The notes beneath the pieces are model-generated. The model did not search any database, had not been told where the DNA came from, and saw only the letters and a program-made list of their open reading frames with translations. A stretch of 64,000 nucleotides of DNA from a virus. The stretch is taken from positions 1 to 64,000 of IMG/VR virus record IMGVR_UViG_3300010885_040738; one strand, 5' to 3'. The position numbers were made by a program, and so were the translations under genes. Shown here piece by piece: positions 30,111-36,366 of the stretch (positions within the stretch are counted from its first letter, which is position 1; each line of letters starts with the position of its first letter).

Positions 30111-30977
30111 ATGCCAGTAGTCGCCGTCGAAATTACCGGCCTCAAGGGTCACCCGATGGAACAGCGAGCCCTTGAAGCAATCATGAATGGTGAATCATCC
30201 AGATCTGTTGCACGCTGGTTAGACCCCCCTGTTTCAGCCGCAACCGTCTGGAGATACGTCGATAAACACGTCAAACCGACGCTAAAGAACGCAGCCGTCC
30301 TGTCTCACGTTTTGGAAAGCCAACAAAACAAACGATCTCCAATCAAGCGAAACACTGTTTCACCTGTTTCACCCTCTGTTTCACCTGTTTCACTCGAAAG
30401 TGATGCAAACGGACCACAACAGGTCACAACCAGACCCGGATGGCGCAATATGAACCCCGTTCAGCATTGTGGCGCTGAATCAGAAGCCGGGAAAATTACC
30501 CGACAGGCCCTGGCAGCGGCTCCAATTCTCCGAATCCGAGAGAATCGTATCGCGTTTCAGCAGGAGCTGGCGGACCGTCTCGCATCGGTAATTCAGGAGC
30601 GCGGGGAGGAAATGGCGGTCTGTGAGGCGTGCGGCAGGGAGAAATCCGAGCACCCGGCAGTAGGCGCGGCGGACGGCCTGAAAGACTGCTCGAAGTTCCG
30701 GCGCATCCCCGGCGGGTCGTCCGGCCTCATGACTCGTCGGCTCAAAAAGGACGGGGTAGAGTACCACTACGACAACGCCATCGTTGCGTCGGCGCAGGAG
30801 CTCATGAAGCAAACTGCCATCGAGCAAGGCCAATGGCAGGAGAACATGGGTACAGGCGCCCCCACAATCCAAATCATTTGCCCCCAGGTCCCCGGCGAAC
30901 TGCCAAGGGTCAGTTTTCACTCAGATGACGCGCTTGAGGCCGATTTCGCGGATATTGGCCTCGATCAGGGCCGCTAG
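30111..30977 (+). CDS. HTH protein, possible small terminase subunit
   Basis: 288 residues; ATG 30111 is used, ATG 30156 is possible. Residues 16-60 (R-A-L-E-A-I-M-N-G-E-S-S-R-S-V-A-R-W) form a helix-turn-helix. A disordered V-S-P-rich linker (about 80-95) follows, then a helical middle with a C-E-A-C-G pair near 177, and an acidic C-terminus. Small terminases have an N-terminal HTH and bind pac/cos DNA. This gene contains four DNA repeats suited to such a site, but lies 10 kb from the large subunit, partly because of the inserted island. A transcription factor is the alternative. The stop codon lies inside a 48-bp repeat. Confidence 0.45.
   Translation: MPVVAVEITGLKGHPMEQRALEAIMNGESSRSVARWLDPPVSAATVWRYVDKHVKPTLKNAAVLSHVLESQQNKRSPIKRNTVSPVSPSVSPVSLESDANGPQQVTTRPGWRNMNPVQHCGAESEAGKITRQALAAAPILRIRENRIAFQQELADRLASVIQERGEEMAVCEACGREKSEHPAVGAADGLKDCSKFRRIPGGSSGLMTRRLKKDGVEYHYDNAIVASAQELMKQTAIEQGQWQENMGTGAPTIQIICPQVPGELPRVSFHSDDALEADFADIGLDQGR
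30356..30394 (+). repeat. Four TGTTTCACC repeats inside the HTH gene
   Basis: TGTTTCAC(C/T) starts at 30356, 30365, 30377 and 30386 (steps 9, 12, 9). They encode the V-S-P repeats of the linker. Repeats inside a small-terminase gene are where several phages place their packaging site (P22 gene 3, SPP1), so this could be a pac-like element. Confidence 0.45.
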
Positions 30978-31017
30978 GACGCGCTGACGGAGCTCGTCTG
31001 ATACCTGAGTGCCCGGC
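30970..31017 (+). repeat. 48-bp direct repeat, left copy (att-like)
   Basis: Starts GCCGCTAGGACGCGCTGAC and ends CCCGGC; matches 35889-35936 at 44 of 48 positions. It contains the stop codon of the HTH gene. Bases after the repeat differ from those after the right copy, so the homology ends sharply. Confidence 0.7.
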
Positions 31018-31044
31018 TTTTTAGCCTGTCGGCAGCAAAAAAGA

Positions 31045-31079
31045 ACGGCCAGGCCCCTTTCGGGTTACCTGGCCGTTTG
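31045..31079. terminator. Bidirectional terminator at the island's left end
   Basis: ACGGCCAGG (31045-31053) pairs with CCTGGCCGT (31068-31076). An AAAAAAGAA tract on the left gives a U-rich run for the minus-strand operon; the plus-strand U-run is short. It mainly ends the leftward island operon. Confidence 0.8.
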
Positions 31080-31095
31080 CCGTGCTCGGTGCCTG

Positions 31096-31173
31096 TTACC
31101 GCCACCACTTCCCCGCGCCGGATCGTCGGAGGTAGCGAATGTGTCCCCGGTACTTCGTTGTGATTGCCTTCAT
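31096..31173 (-). CDS. 25-aa basic micro-protein (MKAITTKY start)
   Basis: ATG 31173 lies in a 20-nt initiation region almost identical to that of the gene at 31616 (GAAGGTTAACGACCATGAA). The peptide begins M-K-A-I-T-T-K-Y-R-G, the same start as a widespread small phage/plasmid protein that is normally about 65 residues, and then runs Arg-rich to W-W-R. It may be a shortened member of that family. Confidence 0.55.
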   Translation of the reverse strand: MKAITTKYRGHIRYLRRSGAGKWWR

Positions 31174-31178
31174 GGTCG

Positions 31179-31616
31179 TTAACCTTCTTCCTCGTCTTCG
31201 GTCTTCATTTCAGTCTTGGCCATGTCGGCCAGAATCTCGGCGGCTTCGCTGCATTGCACCGTTACGGCCACGTAGCCATCAATTTCTTTGTCGTGCGCCA
31301 GCTCAATGGCACGAGCCATAGCGTCGTCATCGCACCTTTCGGCGCAGGTGTAGCGGCTCGGTCCGATACCGCCATCTGTCAGCGTCAGGCTGACCGGCTC
31401 GGCCTCGCGTGCCTCTTGGTCGCAGGTAAACAGGATCAGGCACCAGTTGTGCATCCCGCCCCGATCAAAAGCGTATGCCCTGTACTCACTCCCTGTACGC
31501 ACAGCCAGCGCGTTGACCGCCAGAATATAGGCTGTCCTGTAGTGCTCGGCACCTGACGGCACGGCTTCACCGTCGGCGAATCCCCACTTGGTTTGCATCT
31601 CGTCGAAATACTTCAT
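31179..31616 (-). CDS. Acidic protein of unknown function (145 aa)
   Basis: ATG 31616 with GAAGAAGG-like leader and the recurrent hairpin upstream. Alpha/beta, with Cys near 58, 65, 90 and 94, and a very acidic tail (T-E-D-E-E-E-G). No family recognised. Confidence 0.6.
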   Translation of the reverse strand: MKYFDEMQTKWGFADGEAVPSGAEHYRTAYILAVNALAVRTGSEYRAYAFDRGGMHNWCLILFTCDQEAREAEPVSLTLTDGGIGPSRYTCAERCDDDAMARAIELAHDKEIDGYVAVTVQCSEAAEILADMAKTEMKTEDEEEG

Positions 31617-31636
31617 GGTCGTTAACCTTCTTTCTC

Positions 31637-31648
31637 GGCCTCTCGGCC
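31637..31648 (-). promoter_or_regulatory. GNRA-type hairpin leader, copy 4
   Basis: GGCC-GAGA-GGCC on the minus strand between the genes starting at 31934 and 31616. This is the only copy inside the island; the others are in the 18-29 kb operon. Confidence 0.5.
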
Positions 31649-31655
31649 ATCCTTC

Positions 31656-31934
31656 TTATGCGTAGTCGTAGAAAAAGCTCTGTTCGGGTTCAGGTGCAAA
31701 ATCAAAACGCCCTGCCATGCTCGGAGGCTTAAGCGTTCGGTGGTACTCTGACGGCCCCTCGCGATGGCCACGGTAGCGGATGGCATCGAAGAAGTACCGG
31801 GCAGGGTGAATCAGGATCTCATCCAGTACGGGAGTGTCGGCCCTGATGGTAAGGGTGCGTCCGCAGTTCCAGCACTCGGACGGGATAGCGTCGTCGCCCT
31901 TGTAGTCGGTCTCGGCACACTGGCAGTCAGTCAC
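31656..31934 (-). CDS. Zinc-binding-like protein (92 aa)
   Basis: M-T-D-C-Q-C near the start and C-W-N-C near 21-24 form a C-x-C/C-x2-C set. The remainder is aromatic and basic, ending F-F-Y-D-Y-A. ATGA overlap with the upstream gene. No family recognised. Confidence 0.6.
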   Translation of the reverse strand: MTDCQCAETDYKGDDAIPSECWNCGRTLTIRADTPVLDEILIHPARYFFDAIRYRGHREGPSEYHRTLKPPSMAGRFDFAPEPEQSFFYDYA

Positions 31935-32284
31935 CGGCGCGGCTCCTGATCGGATACCCGCATCTGGATGTATTCCACTTCCGCCTTGATCTGGCGAATG
32001 CGCCTGATGCGGTCCCAGTGTTCGTCCTGGGCGCGTCCGGTCGCGCTCGGGTCCGGCTGTACGTAGTAGTCTCGGCCATTCGGCGCATTGGCGGCCATCG
32101 CCTTAATCGTGGCGTTGAGCGCATCCAGTACGGCGTCGTTGTATTCGTACAGATCTTTCCATCCGGTGCCATTCATGTGAACCGTTGGCGCAGCTGGCGG
32201 CACCTTGCAGTGTTGCAGGTCGCAACGCTCGGAGTGCTTCGCGAATGGCTCAAAGCAAAACGGACATTCTGTTGTGTCGGTCAT
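31931..32284 (-). CDS. Zinc-binding-like protein (117 aa)
   Basis: ATG 32284 forms a TAATG junction with the recombinase gene. C-P-F-C near 7-10 and C-D-L-Q-H-C near 21-26 form a likely zinc site; helical remainder with R-I-R-R-I-R-Q-I-K-A-E-V. No family recognised. Confidence 0.6.
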   Translation of the reverse strand: MTDTTECPFCFEPFAKHSERCDLQHCKVPPAAPTVHMNGTGWKDLYEYNDAVLDALNATIKAMAANAPNGRDYYVQPDPSATGRAQDEHWDRIRRIRQIKAEVEYIQMRVSDQEPRR

Positions 32285-32931
32285 TAGTTTCCCTCTCTCT
32301 TCAAAATCGGTGACAACGTGGCGGCAGTCCAAGGTTTCCCGGTCCGGCTCGGCATGGTGTCATTGGCGTTCAGGATCTCGGCGATCTCGGCCAGGGTCTT
32401 GCCATTTTGGCGCAGGAACTGGATAGAGTTCAGCGTCCGGTCCTCGCCGGGGCGGAACCCGAAAGGCTTGCGGCCCTCACAACGTCCGGTCTGTTCTTTC
32501 TTCCTTTGGCGTGCGCCTCGGAGTTTCAGGACAATGGATTGGCGCTCGTACTGGGCGAATCCGGCGAGAATGACGCGAAACAGCTGGCGCTCTGGCGATT
32601 GGTCGTCGGTGTCGTCGCCGTTCGTGCTGACGATCCGCACGTCCTTCTTCGCGAGATCCGCAAGAATGAGTTCCTGCACGAGCACCGCACGCGCTACCCT
32701 GTCGAATTTCTCGACAACGATGGTCCTCGTGCTGGACATCCCGGCGAGCATGGAAACCCACCCAGGGCGGTCTTGCCATTCGTCTTTCCCGGTCTGAGTG
32801 TCTTGGTACCAGTTCGTGATGGTCAGGTTGTGGGCGGCGGCGTGGGATTCGATGGCCTTGCGTTGTCGCGCAAAGCCATCTCCTTCTTCCTGCCCCTTGC
32901 CGCTGACGCGCATGTAGGCTACTGCGTTCAT
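32284..32931 (-). CDS. Serine recombinase (resolvase/invertase-like)
   Basis: 215 residues. Y-M-R-V-S-G-K-G (6-13) supplies the catalytic Ser10; F-A-R-Q-R follows. V-V-E-K-F-D-R-V-A-R near 72-81 and a G-F-A-Q-Y-E-R-Q helix near 124-131 are typical of the resolvase domain. The C-terminal part (R-K-P-F-G-F, then L-A-E-I-A-E-I-L-N, then W-T-A-A-T-L) resembles the start of a recombinase DNA-binding domain. It should cut and rejoin two DNA sites via a phosphoserine link. Its location between two 48-bp direct repeats suggests these are its substrates. Confidence 0.85.
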   Translation of the reverse strand: MNAVAYMRVSGKGQEEGDGFARQRKAIESHAAAHNLTITNWYQDTQTGKDEWQDRPGWVSMLAGMSSTRTIVVEKFDRVARAVLVQELILADLAKKDVRIVSTNGDDTDDQSPERQLFRVILAGFAQYERQSIVLKLRGARQRKKEQTGRCEGRKPFGFRPGEDRTLNSIQFLRQNGKTLAEIAEILNANDTMPSRTGKPWTAATLSPILKREGN

Positions 32932-33104
32932 TGGCCACGCTCCGTAACTTCCCAGAGCGAGACAAAAGCCACGAGCCAGGCACGCTGATATCCCGTCAGA
33001 TCGTCGCGGTATAGCATCTCGTCTGCTGATTGGAGTGTGAGCGATTGAGACTCACACCACTTGACGTATGGACCTTGGAGCAGATCCCAGGCGTTTGGTT
33101 TCAT
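32928..33104 (-). CDS. Small protein (58 aa)
   Basis: ATG 33104 overlaps the upstream stop (ATGA) and the end overlaps the recombinase start. Helical, Trp-rich (Y-V-K-W-C-E, Q-R-A-W-L-V-A-F-V-S-L-W). It might be a recombinase accessory protein by position only. Confidence 0.55.
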   Translation of the reverse strand: MKPNAWDLLQGPYVKWCESQSLTLQSADEMLYRDDLTGYQRAWLVAFVSLWEVTERGQ

Positions 33105-33190
33105 GCGGCACCCCATCCGGCGAGTGCGTTGGCCTTGTCCTGTGTCTCTTTGGTGACGTTCACTCGAAACTCAACATCTGGTCTTACCAT
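33101..33190 (-). CDS. Micro-protein (29 aa)
   Basis: ATG 33190 just before the upstream stop. The peptide V-R-P-D-V-E-F-R-V-N-V-T-K-E-T looks like a short beta strand and helix. Overlaps on both sides support it; size makes it uncertain. Confidence 0.45.
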   Translation of the reverse strand: MVRPDVEFRVNVTKETQDKANALAGWGAA

Positions 33191-33594
33191 CTCGCACCGC
33201 AATCCACGCAAACCGGAGTTCCGGCAGACGTTGTGGTGGTATTCGCGTGACCACGGAGGCAAACCGGCGGCAGGTCCGGCGTCTGGCAGCATGTGCAGTC
33301 ATGGTTCCATGTCCACCGCAGCAAAGCTTGCTCCATTGTGTGCTCGGTCGCACCGCAGAACGCGCAGGACGGACGCCAAGCGTTAGCCATCGACCGCCGG
33401 AAGCTTTCCCAGGTGTGCGGGTTTCCCGGCGTCCATATCGCCCAACCACGGATACCTGGAACGTCGTTGAGCATTTCGGCGAAGCCGCGCATGTTGGGCG
33501 AGCGTTCCAACCGCTTGAAAGCTTCCTCAATGGTGTAGCAGTCATGTTGGCTCTGCTCTCGCCTTGTGTCGAAGTATTGTGTGACTCGAATCAT
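33184..33594 (-). CDS. Zinc-ribbon-containing protein (136 aa)
   Basis: ATG 33594 preceded by GAAGAAGAAGG. Three cysteine pairs (C-A-F-C, C-T-C-C, and C-V-D-C near the end, with C-L-R-G-H between) indicate two zinc ribbons in the C-terminal 60 residues. The N-terminal half is helical. Preceded by the structured leader at 33602-33681. Confidence 0.6.
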   Translation of the reverse strand: MIRVTQYFDTRREQSQHDCYTIEEAFKRLERSPNMRGFAEMLNDVPGIRGWAIWTPGNPHTWESFRRSMANAWRPSCAFCGATEHTMEQALLRWTWNHDCTCCQTPDLPPVCLRGHANTTTTSAGTPVCVDCGARW

Positions 33595-33601
33595 CGTCTT
33601 T

Positions 33602-33681
33602 CCTTCTTCTTCCAACCAGATCGGTGGAACCCGTCTCTCCTTAGAGAGACAGGCACCAGCTACCTATTCGGGTATGTTCGC
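33602..33681 (-). promoter_or_regulatory. Two-hairpin RNA leader, island copy A
   Basis: Minus-strand order: AATAGGTAGCTGG, stem CCTGTCTCTC/GAGAGACGGG closing a 4-nt loop, then hairpin TTCCACC-GATCT-GGTTGGAA (one bulge), then the GAAGAAGG ribosome-binding site of the gene at 33594. Copy B (33987-34078) has the same stem but a longer loop. A short SD-preceded frame (M-R-T-Y-P-N-R) ends at the UAG in the GGUAGC. Confidence 0.65.
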
Positions 33682-33703
33682 ATCTTTCCTCTCTCCTCGC
33701 GGG

Positions 33704-33979
33704 TCACAGAGTAACCGCCCATGCGCCGTTGCGGTCAGCGACGACGCAGAATAGGCCGTCAATTTCCGCTAGGTACATTCGGTCAGTGTTCCCGCCGCTG
33801 CTGCCCTCGTAGACCGTGCGGAGGATAGTGCCGTCCGCACTTTCGATGGCAGCTGCAATGCCGCGCTCGTCGCCCTCGCCGGGTGCCCATCCGTCGCCGG
33901 AATCATTGCCTTTGTTCCACGCGGCGTTGAGTTCCGTGTCGGTCAGGCTCATCGCTTCAGTTTCGGTAATCATCGTCAT
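33704..33979 (-). CDS. Acidic protein of unknown function (91 aa)
   Basis: ATG 33979 (ATG 33973 possible) with GAAGAAGG upstream. Acidic helix (L-T-D-T-E-L-N-A-A-W) and a beta-rich second half ending W-A-V-T-L. Preceded by RNA leader copy B. No family recognised. Confidence 0.55.
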   Translation of the reverse strand: MTMITETEAMSLTDTELNAAWNKGNDSGDGWAPGEGDERGIAAAIESADGTILRTVYEGSSGGNTDRMYLAEIDGLFCVVADRNGAWAVTL

Positions 33980-33986
33980 TTCTTTT

Positions 33987-34078
33987 CCTTCTTCCAACCA
34001 GATCGGTGGAACCCGTCTCTCTACCTCTGTCAGCAGGTCAGAGAGACAGGCACCAGCTACCTATTCGGGTATGTTCGC
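33987..34078 (-). promoter_or_regulatory. Two-hairpin RNA leader, island copy B
   Basis: Same flanks and stem as copy A (CCTGTCTCTC/GAGAGACGGG) but the 4-nt loop is replaced by a 19-nt extension that can itself pair (ACCT with AGGT). Sequence change confined to the loop, with stem and GATCT hairpin kept, argues for selection on RNA structure. The upstream micro-gene's TAG is the TAG of TAGGTAGC. Confidence 0.65.
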
Positions 34079-34138
34079 CCACGCGATCAGCACCGCCAGC
34101 ACCGTGAGCCACGCGAGAATGTTGGCGATCAGGCGCAT
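34061..34138 (-). CDS. 25-aa single-helix membrane peptide
   Basis: ATG 34138 lies 10 bp inside the end of the upstream gene. The peptide is nearly all hydrophobic (L-I-A-N-I-L-A-W-L-T-V-L-A-V-L-I-A-W) and ends N-I-P-E. Its TAG begins the conserved RNA leader. Confidence 0.55.
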   Translation of the reverse strand: MRLIANILAWLTVLAVLIAWANIPE

Positions 34139-34860
34139 GGAGTAGCAACCTCTTCCAAGTACCCAACCTCATGGCGATCACCAGCAAGGCCACCGCAGAC
34201 GCCACAATCGCGATGCGTGAACCCGGTTTCCTCCCCGACGATCAACCACTGGCCGATTTTTTTGATACCGGCCCTGACGCGCTGCTCGGTCTCGTCGTCC
34301 ATACCGGAGTAGTCATCGTATGCGATGGCACTCACGCAGTCCTCGCACGCGCCACCGAGGATGGACACATAGTTGTCCGGCTTCTGGTCGTCCTCGTCCT
34401 CGTCCTCGTCGTCCTCGTCCATCTCGCAAGGCCCGGTGTGGTCAGCACGGAGCGTGCATCGGACGTCATAGCACTCCCGAGTGTCGGCCTCAATCTCGCA
34501 GCATTCCGCACCCTCTTCCACGCCACAACCGCATTCCCGGCACTTGAGGAAGAGAACCCAACCCTGATCGGCAACCCAGGTCTTCTTCATGTTCGGGCAA
34601 CCAGTTTCGTGGCAGTTCACGCCGTTGATGGCGATGTAGTTGCATTGGTCGCACTTGGGAACGTCCTGCCATACCGCGACCGCCTCATATAGAGGTTCTG
34701 CGCCACCACCCCAAGCGAAGCGTTCGCCGGGTGCCAGCTTGGAGACCTCGGCAATCAGGTCGATACCGTCCTGCCCTGCGTCGTTGTCGGCCTCCATCTC
34801 GGCAAGGCTCAGTGTCATTGCCAGTTTGCTGTTCTCGTAGAAGTTGAATACAAGGCTCAT
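34129..34860 (-). CDS. Acidic multi-zinc-ribbon protein (243 aa)
   Basis: ATG 34860 overlaps the upstream TGA. Cysteine pairs occur at about 70-85 (C-D-Q-C and later C), 107-120 (C-R-E-C-G-C), a C-G-V-C-G near 220, and others, giving up to three zinc ribbons. In the middle is a very acidic run (D-E-D-D-E-D-E-D-E-D-D). No family recognised; possible nucleic-acid mimic or scaffold. Confidence 0.6.
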   Translation of the reverse strand: MSLVFNFYENSKLAMTLSLAEMEADNDAGQDGIDLIAEVSKLAPGERFAWGGGAEPLYEAVAVWQDVPKCDQCNYIAINGVNCHETGCPNMKKTWVADQGWVLFLKCRECGCGVEEGAECCEIEADTRECYDVRCTLRADHTGPCEMDEDDEDEDEDDQKPDNYVSILGGACEDCVSAIAYDDYSGMDDETEQRVRAGIKKIGQWLIVGEETGFTHRDCGVCGGLAGDRHEVGYLEEVATPCA

Positions 34861-35150
34861 TTGGACACCGCCAGGCTGCAATCGCGAACGTAATCGGCGT
34901 GCTCGGCGGCAGGGTTAGCCTTGGCGTAGCCCTCAATGCACGCGATGAAGTGCAGGACATCCTGTGCTGGTGCGGAGAATCGACCGCCACCGCAGCGGAC
35001 TAGTATCTGGGTCAGTCTGGTATTTGGGTCAGCGGCGATGGCCTCAATCTGGTGGAGGCGGAGAAACCAGCCCATCGTCTTGGCGTCTGCAATAGCGTCA
35101 GCGCCAGTGTATTCGGTCTCGTTGATCTCTGCTTGGGTAATCTGTGACAT
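34857..35150 (-). CDS. Hypothetical protein (97 aa)
   Basis: ATG 35150 with GAGGAGAAAGAAG upstream. Helical (M-G-W-F-L-R-L-H-Q-I-E-A-I-A-A), one R-C-G-G-G-R turn. Preceded by a two-hairpin leader of different sequence (35174-35210). No family recognised. Confidence 0.55.
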   Translation of the reverse strand: MSQITQAEINETEYTGADAIADAKTMGWFLRLHQIEAIAADPNTRLTQILVRCGGGRFSAPAQDVLHFIACIEGYAKANPAAEHADYVRDCSLAVSK

Positions 35151-35173
35151 ACTCTTCTTTCTCCTCATCAGTG

Positions 35174-35210
35174 CCGGATTAACCGGACATACGGACCCGG
35201 TAAGGTCCGT
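35174..35210 (-). promoter_or_regulatory. Two-hairpin leader, distinct sequence
   Basis: Minus strand: ACGGACC/GGTCCGT stem (35210-35191) and CCGG-TTAAT-CCGG hairpin (35186-35174), then the ribosome-binding site. Same order and spacing as the conserved leaders but unrelated sequence. Confidence 0.45.
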
Positions 35211-35220
35211 TTCGGAGTGT

Positions 35221-35766
35221 TTACTTGTCGCGCAAAGGACCATCCGGTGCAGGCATCGCCCTGAGCGCCGCGTAGTCCTCAGCCGTCCAGGGATCACCCT
35301 CGTTGAAGTTGAAATCAACAATTCCCTCCCCGCGCTCATAGACCACCGTGGCGCGATGCCATAGCGGGATACCCGTCGCTGGATGCCCGAGTTCGAGTTC
35401 AACGATGTCGCCGTGATTCAGTAGTGCGGGGTCCCCGCCGGGAACCATCTTCAGTCGCCGTCGCCCCGGTCCAAAGTCTTCGACTGCTTCAATCACAAAC
35501 TTGACCATCGTGGCACCGCAGCTTTCGCAGGGGAACGGGTAAGATTTCTCGCCATCGTTGCCGCAGTTTTGGCTCGGGCAGATGTAGCTGTCATCAGTCA
35601 GCGGGTAGAGTACAACGTCCATGCAGCCTGATTCTTTGTCAATGGTGACCTTGCCACCACGGTCATGGAGGATGCCCGTCGAGGGGTCTCTCAGTTCCAG
35701 CGATACCAAGTCGCCGTCGTTCCACTCTGTTGTACTTCCACCTTCAATACGCTTGATGAGTTTCAT
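35221..35766 (-). CDS. Protein with an internal duplication around a zinc pair (181 aa)
   Basis: First gene of the island operon. Residues 16-60 (W-N-D-G-D-L-V-S-L-E-L) and 116-160 (L-N-H-G-D-I-V-E-L-E-L) are repeats of one beta-rich unit, both with D-P-S-T-G-I / H-P-A-T-G-I. Between them C-P-S-Q-N-C and C-E-S-C form a zinc site. No family recognised. The SD (GGAG) is rather far, 13 nt, from ATG. Confidence 0.6.
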   Translation of the reverse strand: MKLIKRIEGGSTTEWNDGDLVSLELRDPSTGILHDRGGKVTIDKESGCMDVVLYPLTDDSYICPSQNCGNDGEKSYPFPCESCGATMVKFVIEAVEDFGPGRRRLKMVPGGDPALLNHGDIVELELGHPATGIPLWHRATVVYERGEGIVDFNFNEGDPWTAEDYAALRAMPAPDGPLRDK

Positions 35767-35790
35767 GTTTGGGTAATGCTCCTTTCTTAT

Positions 35791-35819
35791 AGAGTATTAG
35801 ATTACCTAGCCACCTGCAA
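35791..35819 (-). promoter_or_regulatory. Candidate promoter of the island operon
   Basis: Minus strand: TTGCAG (35819-35814), 17-bp spacer, TACTCT (35796-35791), then ATG at 35766. The -35 matches the other phage promoters; the -10 is weak. Confidence 0.4.
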
Positions 35820-35888
35820 GCATATTCTGCGGAAAAGCCTACATTGGTCGATTTTTGGCAGTTTGGGGCAAAAAGTGACCTCGTAGAA

Positions 35889-35936
35889 GCCGCTAGGACG
35901 CGCTGACACAGGTCGTCTGATACCTGAGTACCCGGC
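35889..35936 (+). repeat. 48-bp direct repeat, right copy (att-like)
   Basis: Same 48 bp as 30970-31017 with four differences (three within a 5-bp centre). It lies just upstream of the island promoter region. Confidence 0.7.
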
Positions 35937-36329
35937 AAATCGGACCCGAAAACCAGATTTTTGACGATCCCGGCGACACTATAGAAGGACGGCGGCACCG
36001 CCGGACACCGCACTACTGGCCGGATTTTTTGACGGCGGCACCGCCGGACCCTGCCCTGGTCCTGCCCAAAACCTGCCCGGCGGAAGCTGGAAAACCCGAA
36101 CCCTCGTCGGTGGAACCCTCACCTGGGCGAGTAACTTGGTGGAGGATGGACCACCTCAGCCATCCAAGAGGAGGACGGCGGCACCGACGAGGGCGCGGTC
36201 GCGCCACTACCACCGCGGACCTCGGTGCCTTTTTTCAACGAGGCCACCCCTCCCCCTATGCCCTAAACGTTAGGTACTTTCGGGTAATCGGAGTAAAGTG
36301 ATGCCCACGTACGAGAGCGCAATCACGTT
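35937..36329. other. Intergenic region with CGGCGGCACCGCCG palindromes
   Basis: About 390 bp without a convincing gene. Two perfect 14-bp palindromes (35990-36003 and 36033-36046) and a third partial copy (36176-36186) are present, with short T-runs nearby. They could be hairpins, terminators or protein sites. The small frames here are Pro/Arg-rich and look like chance. Confidence 0.4.
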
Positions 36330-36359
36330 TTGACGTTTTCGCCCTTTACCCTGTATACT
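36330..36359 (+). promoter_or_regulatory. Promoter for the PD-(D/E)XK gene, likely leaderless
   Basis: TTGACG (36330-36335), 18-bp spacer, TATACT (36354-36359), 7 nt, then ATG 36367. Near-consensus and with no ribosome-binding site after it. Confidence 0.65.
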
Positions 36360-36366
36360 GCTGTAT

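Larger units (their letters stand above)
30970..35936. mobile_element. 4.9-kb recombinase island bracketed by 48-bp direct repeats
   Basis: Between the two repeats lies one leftward operon with its own promoter (35791), terminator (31045) and a serine recombinase (32284-32931). The left repeat overlaps the 3' end of the upstream HTH gene and keeps its stop codon, as with integration into a gene end. The cargo is small unknown proteins, many zinc-binding or acidic, and two copies of a structured RNA leader. The simplest reading is a site-specifically inserted element nested in the phage. The recombinase is smaller than classical serine integrases, so a resolvase-type or accessory role is possible. 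Confidence 0.55.

Noticed and set aside
29691-30152. 153-codon minus-strand frame with hydrophobic stretches
   Set aside because: Trp/Cys/Gly-rich translation of the iteron region; it overlaps the start of the 30111 gene and no start signal is seen.
36029-36301. 90-codon plus-strand frame in the palindrome region
   Set aside because: Pro/Arg-rich, contains the palindromes, no ribosome-binding site, no coupling to neighbours.
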